DNA of 64,000 nt from Poa pratensis (lineage: Eukaryota > Streptophyta > Magnoliopsida > Poales > Poaceae), in the NCBI GenBank assembly GCA_947311845.1, contig CAMZMU010000117.1:76675232-76739231 (forward strand). Direction: 5' to 3'. Below the pieces are notes generated by a model. That model searched no databases and was not told the DNA's origin. It saw only the letters and a list, made by a program, of their open reading frames with translations. Of this stretch, positions 10,161-22,256 are shown piece after piece. Within the stretch, counting starts at the first letter, position 1. Each line of letters starts with the position of its first letter. The position numbers were made by a program, and so were the translations under genes.

Positions 10161-10363
10161 TTGACCAGCTTTTTTTTTTTTGCCATGTAGACCCGACAGG
10201 TGGGTCCGATCCGTCAGAAAACGTGTTAGCGTGCTTAATCAGAAAAATCAGTGCTCTGCGTCCCACACCAGCCCCTGAAGTGGTATTTATGTGTCAAAAA
10301 TCTAAATTGTGGTGGCTATGCTAGAACTCACCCCCAAATGTGGTGGTTTTGTGTCATTTTCTC
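10161..10363 (-). repeat. Right terminal inverted repeat of Pack-MULE
   Basis: Partner of 9415-9619; it ends GTGTCATTTTCTC before the TSD copy. Confidence 0.93.
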
Positions 10364-10372
10364 TTCCCGAGC
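10364..10372. repeat. 9-bp target-site duplication, right, of Pack-MULE
   Basis: TTCCCGAGC, identical to 9406-9414. Confidence 0.92.
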
Positions 10373-13300
10373 AGGAGACCAGCTGGACTTCTCCTGCATC
10401 TGAGCACCTCCTGTACTCCACCGGCCGCAGAATGAATAGAAACAGATTGGTGCTACACAAGAAAACTTGCTGGCATTCACTGGTCGTGTCTGTTTGCAGA
10501 TCGAAATTAAAGATAGCAAACGGCTGTGATGACAACTCTAGTATTTGTCTAACTTAATAGATTACGTACAAGAGTAAAAAAGGGTAAGCACCTGTGAAGT
10601 CCACGAACTCCAAGGTTAATGGCTTTTCTGTAAGAGCAAATGATCTCTGTCAATATCATTCTGTACTAGAAGGAAAAGGCGCGCTTTGCTGCGCCCGCTC
10701 GAACAATCTAGCTTTCCTTTTTCATTTATTTTCATGCAAGTTATTTGTCTTTGTGGTTTCAGCCATTATACATTTTTCGGCATGGTTGGTCTGTGAAAAT
10801 AGATAAAATAAGAACACCCACCAATTCAAATCTTAAAGCTCATGGTGAACAAAACGTAGCACCTTAAAACCTTTCCGATGGACAATTGATAATTTAATTC
10901 CAAAGTAAAAAAAACCATCTATGTTTTCCTGAGCTCCTTATTATGTGAATTATGAAAATCTTAAAAAGTTATCAAACAACATGATTTTTTTTAGAAAGCT
11001 TCTGCAATATCGTACACGAAGCACACAGAATACAATAAGGTCGTTAATCTATACTCCGGATTGGTACCTTGACAAAGCTAGGATGAAGTATTGCAAAAAC
11101 ATTGTGTATGAACTATGTGTCCTGAATGCACATGTTTATAGTAGAGTGACCAGATCTAGGACTGGCCCGGATTCTTTACCCTGCGCATCAAGTTGAACAA
11201 ATATTTCTGAAAATTATAAATTAACACTTCCACATAACAAAATAGTACCAATTGTGATACAAGAGCTCCAGGAAATGAAACCTTCCTTATCTGCATCTCT
11301 GATCTAGTCACCCAGCTAGAAAGGACATAGCATAGGCATGCTAAATGTAAGAAACCACTACCATCCATGTGTCACTGAGGTTAATATGCAACAAAGCACT
11401 TAACCCTACATGTAGATAGTAAGGTAAAATCTACATGTATTTCTTTGTCCTTTGGAATAAAAAAGAAGCTCTTCAGAACTTTTAGTTCAAAAATGATTAC
11501 TGTTTTGCATACAGTTAATTCAGTTCACGCCACAATGTCAAAGCTACCAATCTAGCTAACACAGTTAGTATTTTACACCCAGGTTTCCAGATCGTGCTAT
11601 ATTAGAAGAAAAAACAAGCACACAAAAATAAATAGAAGGGAACACGTTCAATGGTGAAATCTCTGAAATGCAAAAGATGAACAACAGTGTCAAGTAAAAG
11701 TCAGTTCTGAAAATTTTCCTCAAAAACTCAAGCTCAAAAAAAAAGCTAAACAATTATTGTACTGCTTGCAGAATCTGCAATAAGAAAGACAAGCACTGTG
11801 TCGCAAGCTTTAAATAGAAAATAACATCCCAACTTTTTTTGGCATACTAAAGTAAATGATAATCTAAATACGATTTGTAAACAAACTTAGTTCAAACATG
11901 TCTGTACCACCTCAGAGCTTTGTCATCATGATGCCGAATGTAAGGTCCTATCATGACCTGTAGGGACAAGTTTATAGCAATCATATGCACATGGAAGAGG
12001 AACTGGAAAAAAACAATTAAGCACAACATGAAACCTGAAGGTACACCCTACAATCCTATCTTCTCAGTCCCTGTTACATGCATTAGAATCAAAGACAGGT
12101 AAATTTTTATGATACATGAGGAGAGAAACGAACATAAATTAAGCACAACTGGCATGTCTGAGCCTTTAATCACAACCACCGTAAGAGTTCATCCTTGTCG
12201 TTGGCTAGCTCTGCACCGGCGAAACACCTTTGGCTGAACCTATACCCACGCACATACTGCAAACAAAAACAATAAATTATGTTAGATGAGGAATCTTCTT
12301 GCCAAAGGTTGCATCACTTATTAAATAACTATATTGTTTCTCAAACACGCATCCTATTACGTAACACAAAGGAACAAAAGTCTTAAAGTAAATTGCCTGA
12401 CATAACATAGAAATCTTGAGGTGCATTGCCTGAAACCCAAATGACACACCCACCCTTACCAAACTGCGATCCTGCGTAAGCTTAAGATTTTATAAATCTG
12501 AAGACCTATGCACGAAGCCTCAAATAATGAACTGGCATCGTTTAGCGACATGGCTGGAAGCCTTAGCTTTATTCATGCACAAAGAGATCTACTGTGGACT
12601 TAGTTTTGTTGTGTCAGAATGACCCTAAAACAGAGATTATAGGATAACCACTGCAATTATAAATAGATAAATAAGATCATAGTCAATAAGAAAATACCGC
12701 TAAGGAACCAAAAGTTTGTCATGTTTCCTTGAAATAAAACCAACTCAAGCCTTATGTTCACGGAAACAGGTGTTCAATAAAAGATGAAAATCATGTAATG
12801 AATAAAATGCATTAACATATGTCCCACTGGCAAGGATACATCAGATTTCAAAAAGTAAAGACACCATTTATTCTATTCAAACCATCTCGATTGTTGTTAC
12901 CTTCTAGAAAGCTGCAGGGTGTACTAAAGGTTTTTCCTCTTCATGCAACTAAGAAAGTGGGATTATATGATTTCTATTTGTTTAGCCATTCAGCTGTCAT
13001 TTTAACCAATTAGCTTCTTGTCTAAATATCATCTGAAGAATATTAGCTTCTTGTCTAAATATCATCTGAAGAATACATCACCTATTTGTTACCAATTAGC
13101 AAAGAAGCTAGTATAAATGGCCGGTCTAACAAATTAAGAAAAAGATAGTATATTAGAACATCATGGTACCCAAAATTTCACGATTCTACAAATTACAAAC
13201 ACATCTGGCTCTTATACCTATTCAGCAATATGAGTAGCAACTGTAATTTACATGCAGGTTGAACACTAAAACATGATCTACACTTTAGGAGATATCTAGC

Positions 13301-15900
13301 AGGCGCCTGAGAGATTCTTTCAGAGTTCTGTTCATCAGGTCCTCGGCTGCTCTGCATCCCTCTCCGAGTTCATCCTAGAACCCCAATGTTTTCCTGATGT
13401 CATCACCCCAGAGAAGAAAATAATAATTCAGAAGAGTGTCATCCTGCCATTCTAGCAAGAAGCAGTGTTTATAAAATCAGAAGGTAGCAATGAATGATCT
13501 GAACGCATGCTTGCTTATTACATGATCAGGAAAGGATGCAACTAACGCATGTTGGCCAGGCTTTGATCCATGACCAACAAGGACCCCATGCATATTCAGT
13601 GGCATAGGCAAGATGCATACAAAAATAACATTTCTGAAGAATTCCAAACAGTATACAGTACCTGTGAGATAACTTGGGCTCAAAACAAGTGAGGCATGCT
13701 TAAAGAATAGAAGTACAGTGCGCCAAAGTACAACTTCTCAGATTTAAGACACCTCTGTTGTCTGTAAAGTGTTTTCTACTACTGCTACATCAAAACTTCA
13801 AAATATTCAGCAGGGAGAAGGCCACTCTTTAGATTGTATACTTTAGCGAGGGCAACCCTGAAATCGGTGATAGACAGGCAGATCATAAGCCTTTGACAAC
13901 TTCAAGTGGACGATTTCACAGTTTCGTAAATTTCGAGCACACTGATTAGTGAAAAAAACAATATCGACATCAAAGGCTAGTATCCCAAGCAGGTTGGGGT
14001 TAGCGGATTTTGGATATAATGTTTAGCAAAAAAATTCTGTACGACATAAATATCACAGATTTAGGCAGTGCTGCTAGAGTGTCACTCCAGTAGGTAATCA
14101 CAAAATGCTGGCTACTCCAACTTGGTAGAATCTTCGACGTGGTTCGATTTTCATTAATTATTCACATGCTTGAAAGAAATGATTGGGTCATTAAAATTTC
14201 CATAGCAACAAATATTTTAAAGCCAATGCAGCTTCCATTGCGCATTCATTATTGAAAATAAATCCCGATCGGATCAGCGGCCAAACAACAAAACAGAGGA
14301 AATGTGTAATAGAATATCCTCACCATCCTTGTCTCAAATGCAGTATCTTAACAATCTTCATTCAGTATTTATACACACTACTGTATTCTACACATGAGTT
14401 ACGCAATTTGAAGTGGAACTTTGTACCATTCTAATTGGTAATGCCAGAGAAGCACTGCACCAACTTAGTAGTCTAGCTGATGATTCACCAAATGCCTTTG
14501 TACAAATTACCTTTTCTTTGAAGAATTTACAGCTTACTTGACGACTATATAGAACTCAAATCATATGGCCCAAAATTGGAAACATAACAATCAGAAGAAG
14601 TGAAAGGAATGAGGAGAGGAGAGAAGATACGATCGCTACCCCAATTAGTACCATAACCATCAGAGAAGGTAAGACTTAACAAGGAACCATACCTTTATAA
14701 TCATTGATTATATCCTATACAAGAGTCCATAACCAAAATGCATCGTATGTACTTGATCTACCCAATCATACCCGATTCATCTCTGGCTGCATAATTAATG
14801 GACATTAATTAATCACCATCAGATGCAACCCAAAATGTAGTTTCTATTTCACTATTTTGTAATCGCAGAAATGCAAAAATCACAAACATAAGCCAACTGA
14901 AAAATATTTATTGGGTGCATCTTACAAGATGACTAATCATTTTAACCACTTGATCACCATCTATGATATTATATATTAAGATACACAGATACTCAGGGAG
15001 ACCATGATTGATTAGCATCCAGCTTTAGGCAGCAAGAAAAACTATTTGTGGAGTCTTTTTTGTCGTGTGTTCAGGTGGGCAGGTGAGCACCGGCCTGTAC
15101 TGAATTTTCTTTAGCACCAATCTCTGCCCAGAAGATCATGTTGTTGTTTGCATGTTGGTTGTTTCACTATGCTAATCAATCATTTTACCCCTGGGTTATG
15201 GCATTAGCTTGTTGAGTAAACTTCTTGTTTGTTCTAGTTGCCCTGTGTTGCTTCCCTCCTGCCTAATGTAACCAACCACAACTATCATGAGTGACAATGG
15301 TTCTCCACTGAGGAGCAGGCATGATTCTAATTGTTCAGTAAACTGCTACTACCAGTGCATAAACTGAATTATACTTCAGTATAGAACAGTCAAATAAACA
15401 AACAACAAGATTCAACTTTAGTTTCGGAGAAGTTTTCTTACTGAACTCGAGTGAGCCATGCAGTGCTACACTAATCATAACTGAAATCAATTCACTGAAT
15501 CAGCCCAGGTTCTCCGTATGCTTACTTACTCTTTGCAAAAACAAGAAGAAAAAAAGCCTATCAAAAAGGATTAAACTTAGGTATTGGTTGAAAATTTGAT
15601 GAGCCAAGAATTGGTTGAAAATCAAGTGGAAATACATTCAATAAACATAGTTAGCTTCAAAATCAGTAGATGGAAACTGGGATTTTAAAAAAGTTTACAT
15701 TCTGACAAAAAGGTAGAGGCGTAGAGCAATAGGCAAAGGAAAATAGAGTGCAATAATGTCGGTCTGGCCAAGGATGCCGGAGGAAAGCGAGTGGAGAAGG
15801 AATCCTGACCTTGACGTGAGCTATCCGACGCCAAAAAGCAATCTATTTGACCCATACCGAAATAGAAGAAGCACACGACTCGATTTTAGAAAATCTTTTC
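10373..15900. other. Long non-coding stretch, possibly introns of a minus-strand gene
   Basis: No sizeable coding region is recognised. Composition is AT-rich and intron-like. On the minus strand there are scattered short blocks with splice-site-like edges: 12180-12258 (after TTTGCAG), about 13266-13376 (after GGGGTTCTAG, frame DELGEGCRAAEDLMNRTLKE) and about 10593-10628 (after CTCTTACAG). A donor-like GAACAG|GTGAGAAAAG lies at about 15903. They could be exons of one gene whose GC-rich leader is at 15.9-16.6 kb, but their frames do not build a product I recognise. Confidence 0.3.
13011..13074 (+). repeat. Tandem duplication, ~33 bp x 2
   Basis: TAGCTTCTTGTCTAAATATC followed by ATCTGAAGAATA is present twice in direct tandem. 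Confidence 0.9.
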
Positions 15901-15903
15901 TCA

Positions 15904-16570
15904 CCTGTTCGTCCGCAACATATGAACCCTAGCTTGCCACCCGCGCCGCCGCTCGCGTAGCTTCACCGGCGCCGCTGCTGGCCGCTGGTCGCTCGCTGCT
16001 CTCCCCGCGACGGACACGACATGCCGTGTGAGGTCGCCGCCATCGAACTATCCCGAACGCCGCTTGTACGAGGTCGCCGTCCCCAAGCTACCCAGCGCTA
16101 GATGTACGACCGGCACGACGGCGGTCGGCCGCGAGGCCGAGGAGGCGTGGATGCGAGAGGTAGGGGGAGGGGGAGGGAGATGGAGCGGCGGCGAGGGGAG
16201 CGCGTCCCGGCCGACCATGTTGCACTGGCCCGCCAGGAGAAAGGAGAGGAGGCCGTTGGGCAGGGGAGCGAGAGCAGCGCCGCCCCATGGCGGCGGTGAG
16301 GGTTGCTGCCTTCGCCCCAAAAAATCAAAATTCCTACCGAAAACAGAGGAGACCGAACAGAGGGCACAGAAGGCTTATAGCTCCTACTCGGAGGAGCGCG
16401 GTGGACGTCCCCCAGCACCGCTGCAGCCTCGTTGGCGCTGTATGCGGCGAGAACCATGGCGACCTTCAGTAGACGACTGGAGGGGTGAGTGTTCGAGAAA
16501 CGGGAGAAGGCTTGGCAGAGGAGGGGAGCGGCCGCCAGCGAGAAGACGACCCAGCAATGAAGCACGCGCG
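15904..16570 (-). other. GC-rich leader-like block
   Basis: A strongly GC-rich island with CGCCGCCGC runs, read on the minus strand as a likely 5' leader ending in the donor CAG|GTGAGAAAAG near 15903. Several overlapping frames on both strands are open because of composition; none shows a domain. It resembles the transcription-start region of a grass gene, but no downstream coding sequence is identified. Confidence 0.3.
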
Positions 16571-17013
16571 TAAAAGTGGGGCGGTGCGAGAGACCAGTTT
16601 GACCATGAACCGACTATAACTGAATCGATCAAACGGATGGCTTAGATGGAATCCACTTTTAATCCAATGAACCATAAACGCGTAAACCGGTGGATCAACC
16701 ACAGCTCGCTATTTGGGATTAGATGTTGTAGAGACAAGTAAAAGGAAAACAAAATTCAGTGCAGTTTTAGATGGCAGTCAATGATGATGGAAGTTACAGA
16801 TATCGTACTTCACTTCTACACTCTAATCTCCAGAGACAATGATATGTCAATGAATCATGGCATGAACCCGTAATCTTCAACAAGCGTACCTTCGTGTCAA
16901 CAAAGCCCAAAATCCTTGCCATCTCTTATCATGCGGTTCCAAATAAGCAATGTTCTCAGAAATACATAAATGTTCAGATAATTTAACTGAAACAATAGGG
17001 GAGAGCAGCGTAC

Positions 17014-17516
17014 CTTCGGCTCATGAACTGGTCGAGCTGCTGCTGGAGGTCGCAGGGGAACGCCTCGAGCGCGAGGGCCAAGCCCCTTTAGGCTTCCTTC
17101 AAGCAGCCCGCGAGCTTCCTGACGATCTCGAGCTCCAGCACGCGGTCATCGGGATCGGACACAACCTCGGCCACGCTGAGGTACACCACCCTCGCCGCAT
17201 TTAGCTTGCCCCACACCCGGCCCTTCACCTCCCTCCCCATCGCCTGCAGCTCCCCGATGACGGTCGCGTCGTACACCCTCGACGTGGGCGACTCGTCGGC
17301 CTCCTTCGGCTTCGCCGAGGGAGGCGGCGGAGGCTCGGTGGTACGAGGTGTTGGGGCCTCGCCATCGGTTGCCGCGGCAACGGATGCGAGCGGGCAGAGG
17401 ACGGCGGAGGCGGATGCCAGCTAGGGGACGTCCTCCATCTTGCCCACAGCCCCGCAACCAGCTGCTGCCGCAGCGCCGGCAATCTTCTGACCACCGTGGC
17501 CGGCAACCTCCACCAT
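17014..17516 (-). pseudogene. Unidentified coding exon with two nonsense codons
   Basis: On the minus strand an ATG at 17516-17514 opens a frame MVEVAGHGGQKIAGAAAAAG. A TAG follows at 17423-17421; the same frame then continues through a Pro-rich linker to [20 protein letters not shown] and [20 protein letters not shown], meets TAA at 17090-17088, and continues as ALEAFPCDLQQQLDQFMSRR to a donor-like AAG|GTACGC near 17013. Codon composition and amphipathic helices look like real coding sequence rather than chance. I do not recognise the family. The two stops suggest a decayed first exon; sequencing error is the alternative. Confidence 0.45.
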
Positions 17517-17559
17517 GGTTGATCTCTGGGGGCGGGCGAGAGGGAGAGAGTTAGATGAG

Positions 17560-18879
17560 AAAGGGCATAAATCTGACGGTGGGGTCATTGACACTAATTT
17601 ACCTACATGCCCTTTTAATTTAGATTAAAAATAAAAAAATATTGGTAGTTTCAGGTACTCTTAATCTAGTAGTTTTAGGTAGCTCTTATTTTAGCACCGT
17701 TTGATTAGAGTGGATGGACGGTTGTAAAAATTACCAAGTACTCTAAAACTTGTATATTATATTAAATCATAAAGGTTTCTTCCTCCTGTTGTCCTTCTTT
17801 GGTTCCTTGTCAGTGGTATCACCCCATTTGTTTGGTCTTTTTCTCATCTGCAGCCATGGAGATGACACAACCTTCCTCACGCATGTCATTGTTGCATCAG
17901 CCGCTCCTTCAAAGTGGTACAAAACAGAATGTCAGACCTCTTGCGTTGCACTAGCCAGTTTTCTTGATTCTTGGGTTGCTCCTTGTCGGACTAATAAATC
18001 GATAGATCCTCATCCCCACAACGGTTGTCATCCCAGTCGTTGAATGTGTGAGTGGTGAATTCAGCATGCCCACATGAGATGGTCTGACTAGCGGAAAGGT
18101 GGTGTTGGTCGTCGAAGATGTACGACAAGAGCAAAACCTGCATAACTTTTTATTCTTGAGCCACATAGGCCACAAGTGTAGGTGTCGGTAGCGGGTGGTG
18201 ATCGACACCCAACTTGTGGTCTCAAGACTGCAGGCTGTTCATGCGCATATGGCAAATGCCGATGCTGAACATCCTATGAGGAGCGTTTTGCCTGGCCCTA
18301 CGGGCAGCAAATGGCATGTGAGAAGATGAGAGACGGAAAGAGTCAAAGGAGAGAGAAATCAAGGAGAACAAGAGAGGGTTGTCGTAGGAAGAACGAAGAG
18401 AAAAGGGCACGTTCTTCCCACCTTGTGTTGTCTCTTGTGGGATGTGTAGGATGCATGATATAAATAGAAAAAAGGATTAGAGGGGTCTACAATTAGAGCA
18501 CGTAGTTAGCTAGTTATTTTTCGCAGCTATCTTTAAGAAAATGTACTTTTAGATGTTAAGAAAATTTGTTGCTCATAATAGAACTTATAATGTTACTAGT
18601 CTTAGTCGGTCTTAGTCTATCTTATGTCAACGAGGTAGATATTGCAATAGACAGATGTGGGCCGCAAATGTACTAATGGACCTTAAGGCCTTCGGGACAT
18701 CATGGGCTAATTTAGGATATATCCGTGTACAATATTAGCTCGTCGTTGCAACAATGAAATACCCTTAATTGGTCAACTTTATATAAGACTAAATTTGTCT
18801 TATGTACTACTAATTTTTTTATAATCATTTCCTACTAATCTTTGTATGCAGCATTTATTGTACTCCAAATTATTTATGG
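17560..18879. other. Intergenic, no gene identified
   Basis: AT-rich sequence with a few open frames below 100 codons. There is a TATA-like TATAAATAGA near 18460. Nothing here supports a protein call. Confidence 0.4.
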
Positions 18880-18884
18880 CTCTC

Positions 18885-18890
18885 TATATA
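18885..18890 (+). promoter_or_regulatory. TATA box of DUF538 pseudogene
   Basis: TATATA about 90 bp upstream of the ATG at 18980, in the same position as in the intact paralogue. Confidence 0.5.
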
Positions 18891-18979
18891 TGCGGCATGC
18901 TTCTACGAAAATATATATCTCCAAAGCTGAGGCCTACTGAAAAAGTGGTGTCTAACACATCATACCCCAACTACCAGTA

Positions 18980-19435
18980 ATGGCGAAACATTTTCTCCCC
19001 CTCCTCGTGGCAGTCACAGCCATCCTTGTCACCGCCATGGCGGCCAGCCCTGACCCCACGGTCAACCAGGGGAACTCAACCACCAAGCTGACGGCATACG
19101 CGATGCTAGAGCGATATGGCTTCCCACCCGGCATCCTCCCGGAGGGTGCGGAGAGATACGAGCTCGGTCCAAGCGGCTCCTTCTAGGTGAACTTCCCCAA
19201 TGACTGTAGCTTCCGTGTCTCTAAGCGCTACAGGCTCCACTACAGCAGCCGGGTCGTCGGGAACATCCAGAATGGGTCCATCAGTGCGCTTGAGGGCGTG
19301 AAGGTGAAGATCGTGTTTGCTTGGATCGGCATCACAGAGGTCGGCCGCGAAGGCGAGGAGCTCGGGATGCATGCCGGATCGTTGTTCAAGTCGTTCTCGG
19401 TCGACCATTTCTCTACTAGCCCGCAGTGCAACTGA
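18980..19435 (+). pseudogene. DUF538 paralogue with a single premature stop
   Basis: The frame starts MAKHFLPLLVAVTAILVTAM (signal peptide almost identical to the gene at 5896) and continues TAYAMLERYGFPPGILPEGA to GSF, then TAG at 19184-19186. The same frame goes on with VNFPNDCSFRVSKRY, NGSISALEGVKVKIVFAWI and a C-terminal SPQC to TGA at 19433-19435. The intact paralogue has CAG (Gln90) where this copy has TAG, so a single C-to-T change explains the break, with no frameshift. Read through, it would be 151 codons plus stop. It lacks the Ala-Pro linker of the paralogue. Truncation removes about the last 80 residues, most of the domain. Confidence 0.9.
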
Positions 19436-19471
19436 TGAGGCTCGAGTGCGACAAGAACATCAACACCTCCA

Positions 19472-19491
19472 CCCCCCCCCCCCCCCCCCCC
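19472..19491 (+). repeat. Poly-C tract (20 C)
   Basis: An uninterrupted run of 20 cytosines 36 bp after the stop codon of the DUF538 pseudogene. The exact length is likely to be unstable or mis-sequenced. Confidence 0.9.
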
Positions 19492-19817
19492 TCCCAGCGC
19501 CCGCTTCGGTCACATCGCATGATGCTTTCTTTGTTTTTCTCAATCCCTTCTTCCATGGTCTGCTGACTGCTAAATCGGTGCATGCAACTGATTTCTTGCA
19601 ATTGTTTTGATCCTTTACCCATTCATGTACTATCATTGTAGTACGCACGGCTAATATTGAACAATATAATAGAAAAGAGTTTCATAAGTGCAAAATTCAT
19701 CGGGGCAATTTAGAAGAACAGGAAGGCGAATGCGTTATCCGGACAGGGCGATGTGTGCAGTAGTCTCGCTGGACATGATAATTTTCAGTATGTTCTTGCT
19801 AGAGAAAACAATGTTTC

Positions 19818-19863
19818 TTTTACACCATAATTTTTTTTTTTGTTAGTGTGATTTTACACCATA
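19818..19863 (-). mobile_element. Micro-retroinsertion: 22-nt poly(A) insert with 12-bp TSD
   Basis: TTTTACACCATA occurs at 19818-19829 and 19852-19863. Between them (19830-19851) lies a 22-nt insert which on the minus strand reads TCACACTAAC followed by 11 A. A poly(A)-tailed insert between short perfect direct repeats is the signature of target-primed reverse transcription; here almost nothing but the tail was inserted. Confidence 0.75.
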
Positions 19864-22256
19864 GGTCCATAGCTAGCTTCCACACCCACCCATGAATGTG
19901 CACTACTGGCCCACCATAGGCCCGGTGAAGAGGAAGAAACTTAACGAAAGTAATGTGGATGGCCCAGGCGTTTTGTGGCAGGCCTGTCTAACCGCTGGAT
20001 CACAGGTAAGGAATGGACGGTTTCCGTTGACCATTGTAGTCTGCAAGCAACACTGAAAATCTAACATCATAGGGTTGGATTCTCACTGGGCTGGCCCAGT
20101 TGGAAGTTAGCCCGAATGGTCAGCCTTCCCGAACAAAGGTGTGTGCCGGATTAAGGACTGGGCATATGCATAAATTAATGTATGTGTTCTGTTTGTTCAA
20201 CAGTAGTGTTTAGTGGTCTCCTACCAAGGAGTAATTTTGTTATATCCTTTGCCTTGTATGAATGTTCCAGCTCGTTAAGCTTATCACACATGGGCAAGTT
20301 GCGCTAGAGAAAACCTTGAGACACAATGAGAACTGTTGCATGTTATAGGAATCAAATGCACGGCTATCTTCCTTCCCCTTTTCCTCTCTTTTTGGCTCAA
20401 AAAACAGAACTTGTTCTATGTTCCCTGTAGAAAGCCAAAGCAGCAGGCATAGCAGCCCACTGATGGAAGCTTAATCATCGCACTGCCTCTTCATTAGTTC
20501 AGTGTATAAGCAAGCAGAACGAGATCAAGCATACAAAAGTTGATTGTTTCCGTTCTTTGTCTAACATTATTTTAGATCTTGTTCGATGCACCATGTACAA
20601 GTTGATGGTATAAACTAGGAGCCACTCCCCACTTGCGATCCCAGCAAAAAGCTAAGCTAACCAAAAGGAGCTCTTATTAAATTATTTCTTGTGTCTAGAT
20701 ATATTTTGTATCTCCGGGTACAAATGCTAAGGGGGTTTTCTTCTTTTCGTTATCTAAAAAATACATTCAGATGACAACACAATTGTCATAGTGGTGGTAT
20801 ATAGAACTATTTACACCATTATCTAGGTTCCTTTGTATTTGTGTGGGATTATTTTGCTAAGCAGCCTTGTATCAATTTCATCGTAACAATGCCCTCGTTG
20901 GACGAGGTTTATAGATACTTCCGCTTTAGCATTGTACTTTATCATCTCGGCGACTAGAATTATTGATCCACTACTATTTGCATACATGACACACCTCTCA
21001 TGTTTCATTCCGTTATCGTGCACTGAGTTAGCCAGTCGCTAAATGAAACATAAGGTTGCCTTCGTTATTATGGTGAATTATCAAGGTCTTTTCAATTAAT
21101 TGTGTTTAATCGTCTTGTATATTTTGGTTTTGACGGATTTGTCATCAGGGTATCTTGCTAAGAGTAGTAGCTAGAGTATCGTCTGTTATAAAACTATAAA
21201 ATAACTTTTAATCAGTACCTACTTCGTTGCAAATCCAATCTTACTTTCCACCTTTTCCAGAATGGTACCTAAGGACGGTTGTTCGTACACCAAAACTCTA
21301 TTCATGTGCCTAGCAGTAAAGTAGCAAAAATATCGCTGACAAGAAACGTTCTTCTTAAGCATTGCCCCACGACAGTGCGGTTGGATACTCTCTATTTTGA
21401 TTAGTCTGCTTTTAATGTTATCCCCCCATGGTCGGCTGCTGCCCCTACAAACTATTGATAGATGTTCGTCTATCTCTTGCTAGTTAATTAAACATGACAA
21501 ACTGTTGTACATCGTGCTAATGGTCAAGACTCTGCTGGCTTAATTATTAGTCGTTAGATTGCTAGTTTTAGGGAGATTCCTTGATAGGAACTTATAGTAT
21601 CATCTACAAGAAATGGATACAAGAATAATTGATGTTTTAACAAAGAACTGTGGATCTTAGTTATGGCCTAGTATTCACTCACTGAAATATGTTCATGGTA
21701 ATTTCCCTTCAAATATGCCCTAGTATTTTTAAATTAGCCTTAATAGGGTAATTTTGAAACTAGTCCTGGCAGTTAAATTTCTTTTTCCGAGGAATGGAAG
21801 TGCTTAAGCCTTAATGGAACAGAATATACCGACAATTCATTTATTTATATTAAATTCTTACAAGCCCAATTTAATTGCATAAAGCTGCTCTAGCTGCTAC
21901 AGTTCTTCCATGCTGTCCGAATATGGGCTTCTTCTGAAGAACTGATGAAACACAATTAATTAAGAAAAATGATGCAATTTCTAAATCGTCTAGGTCTTAG
22001 TGACATACGTGTTCACCTAGTCTTCCGCTCGCGAGTGTTGGTGCCATTATATAGAAACATATATAAATGATAGTTAATCATTCCAGTTCAACGTACGACC
22101 CCATATTAGGAACGAGATGAGATCTAAAAAAGGTTGTTGGGGCTTTCTTGCATCTGCATTAGGAGACCGGGGAGCATCCATAGGTTTAGTGGTCTCCACC
22201 TTGCCACCACGGTGTGATTATTTATCCCATATTAAGCATATGACAGGTGCTGCAAA
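19864..22256. other. Intergenic sequence, no gene seen
   Basis: AT-rich, with only short open frames (up to 67 codons). No domains, tRNA-like structures or terminal repeats were recognised before the CACTA terminus at 22257. Confidence 0.5.

Larger units (their letters stand above)
9415..10363. mobile_element. Pack-MULE (non-autonomous Mutator-like element)
   Basis: A 949-bp element with long terminal inverted repeats beginning GAGAAAATGACAC (9415-9619 and 10161-10363), near-identical to one another, flanked by the 9-bp duplication TTCCCGAGC. It encodes no transposase. The ~540-bp interior is very GC-rich and contains a piece of a dioxygenase gene plus other GC-rich sequence of unknown origin. 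Long TIRs, a 9-bp TSD and captured gene sequence together define a Pack-MULE. Movement would need a MuDR-type transposase supplied elsewhere. Confidence 0.93.

Noticed and set aside
9564..10266. Several 120-190-codon Arg/Ala/Gly-rich frames in the Pack-MULE
   Set aside because: They arise from extreme GC content and overlap in all frames; only the DIOX_N frame resembles a protein family.
16028..16632. Overlapping frames up to 181 codons on both strands
   Set aside because: GC-rich leader composition; no domain, and translations are Arg/Pro/Ser low-complexity.
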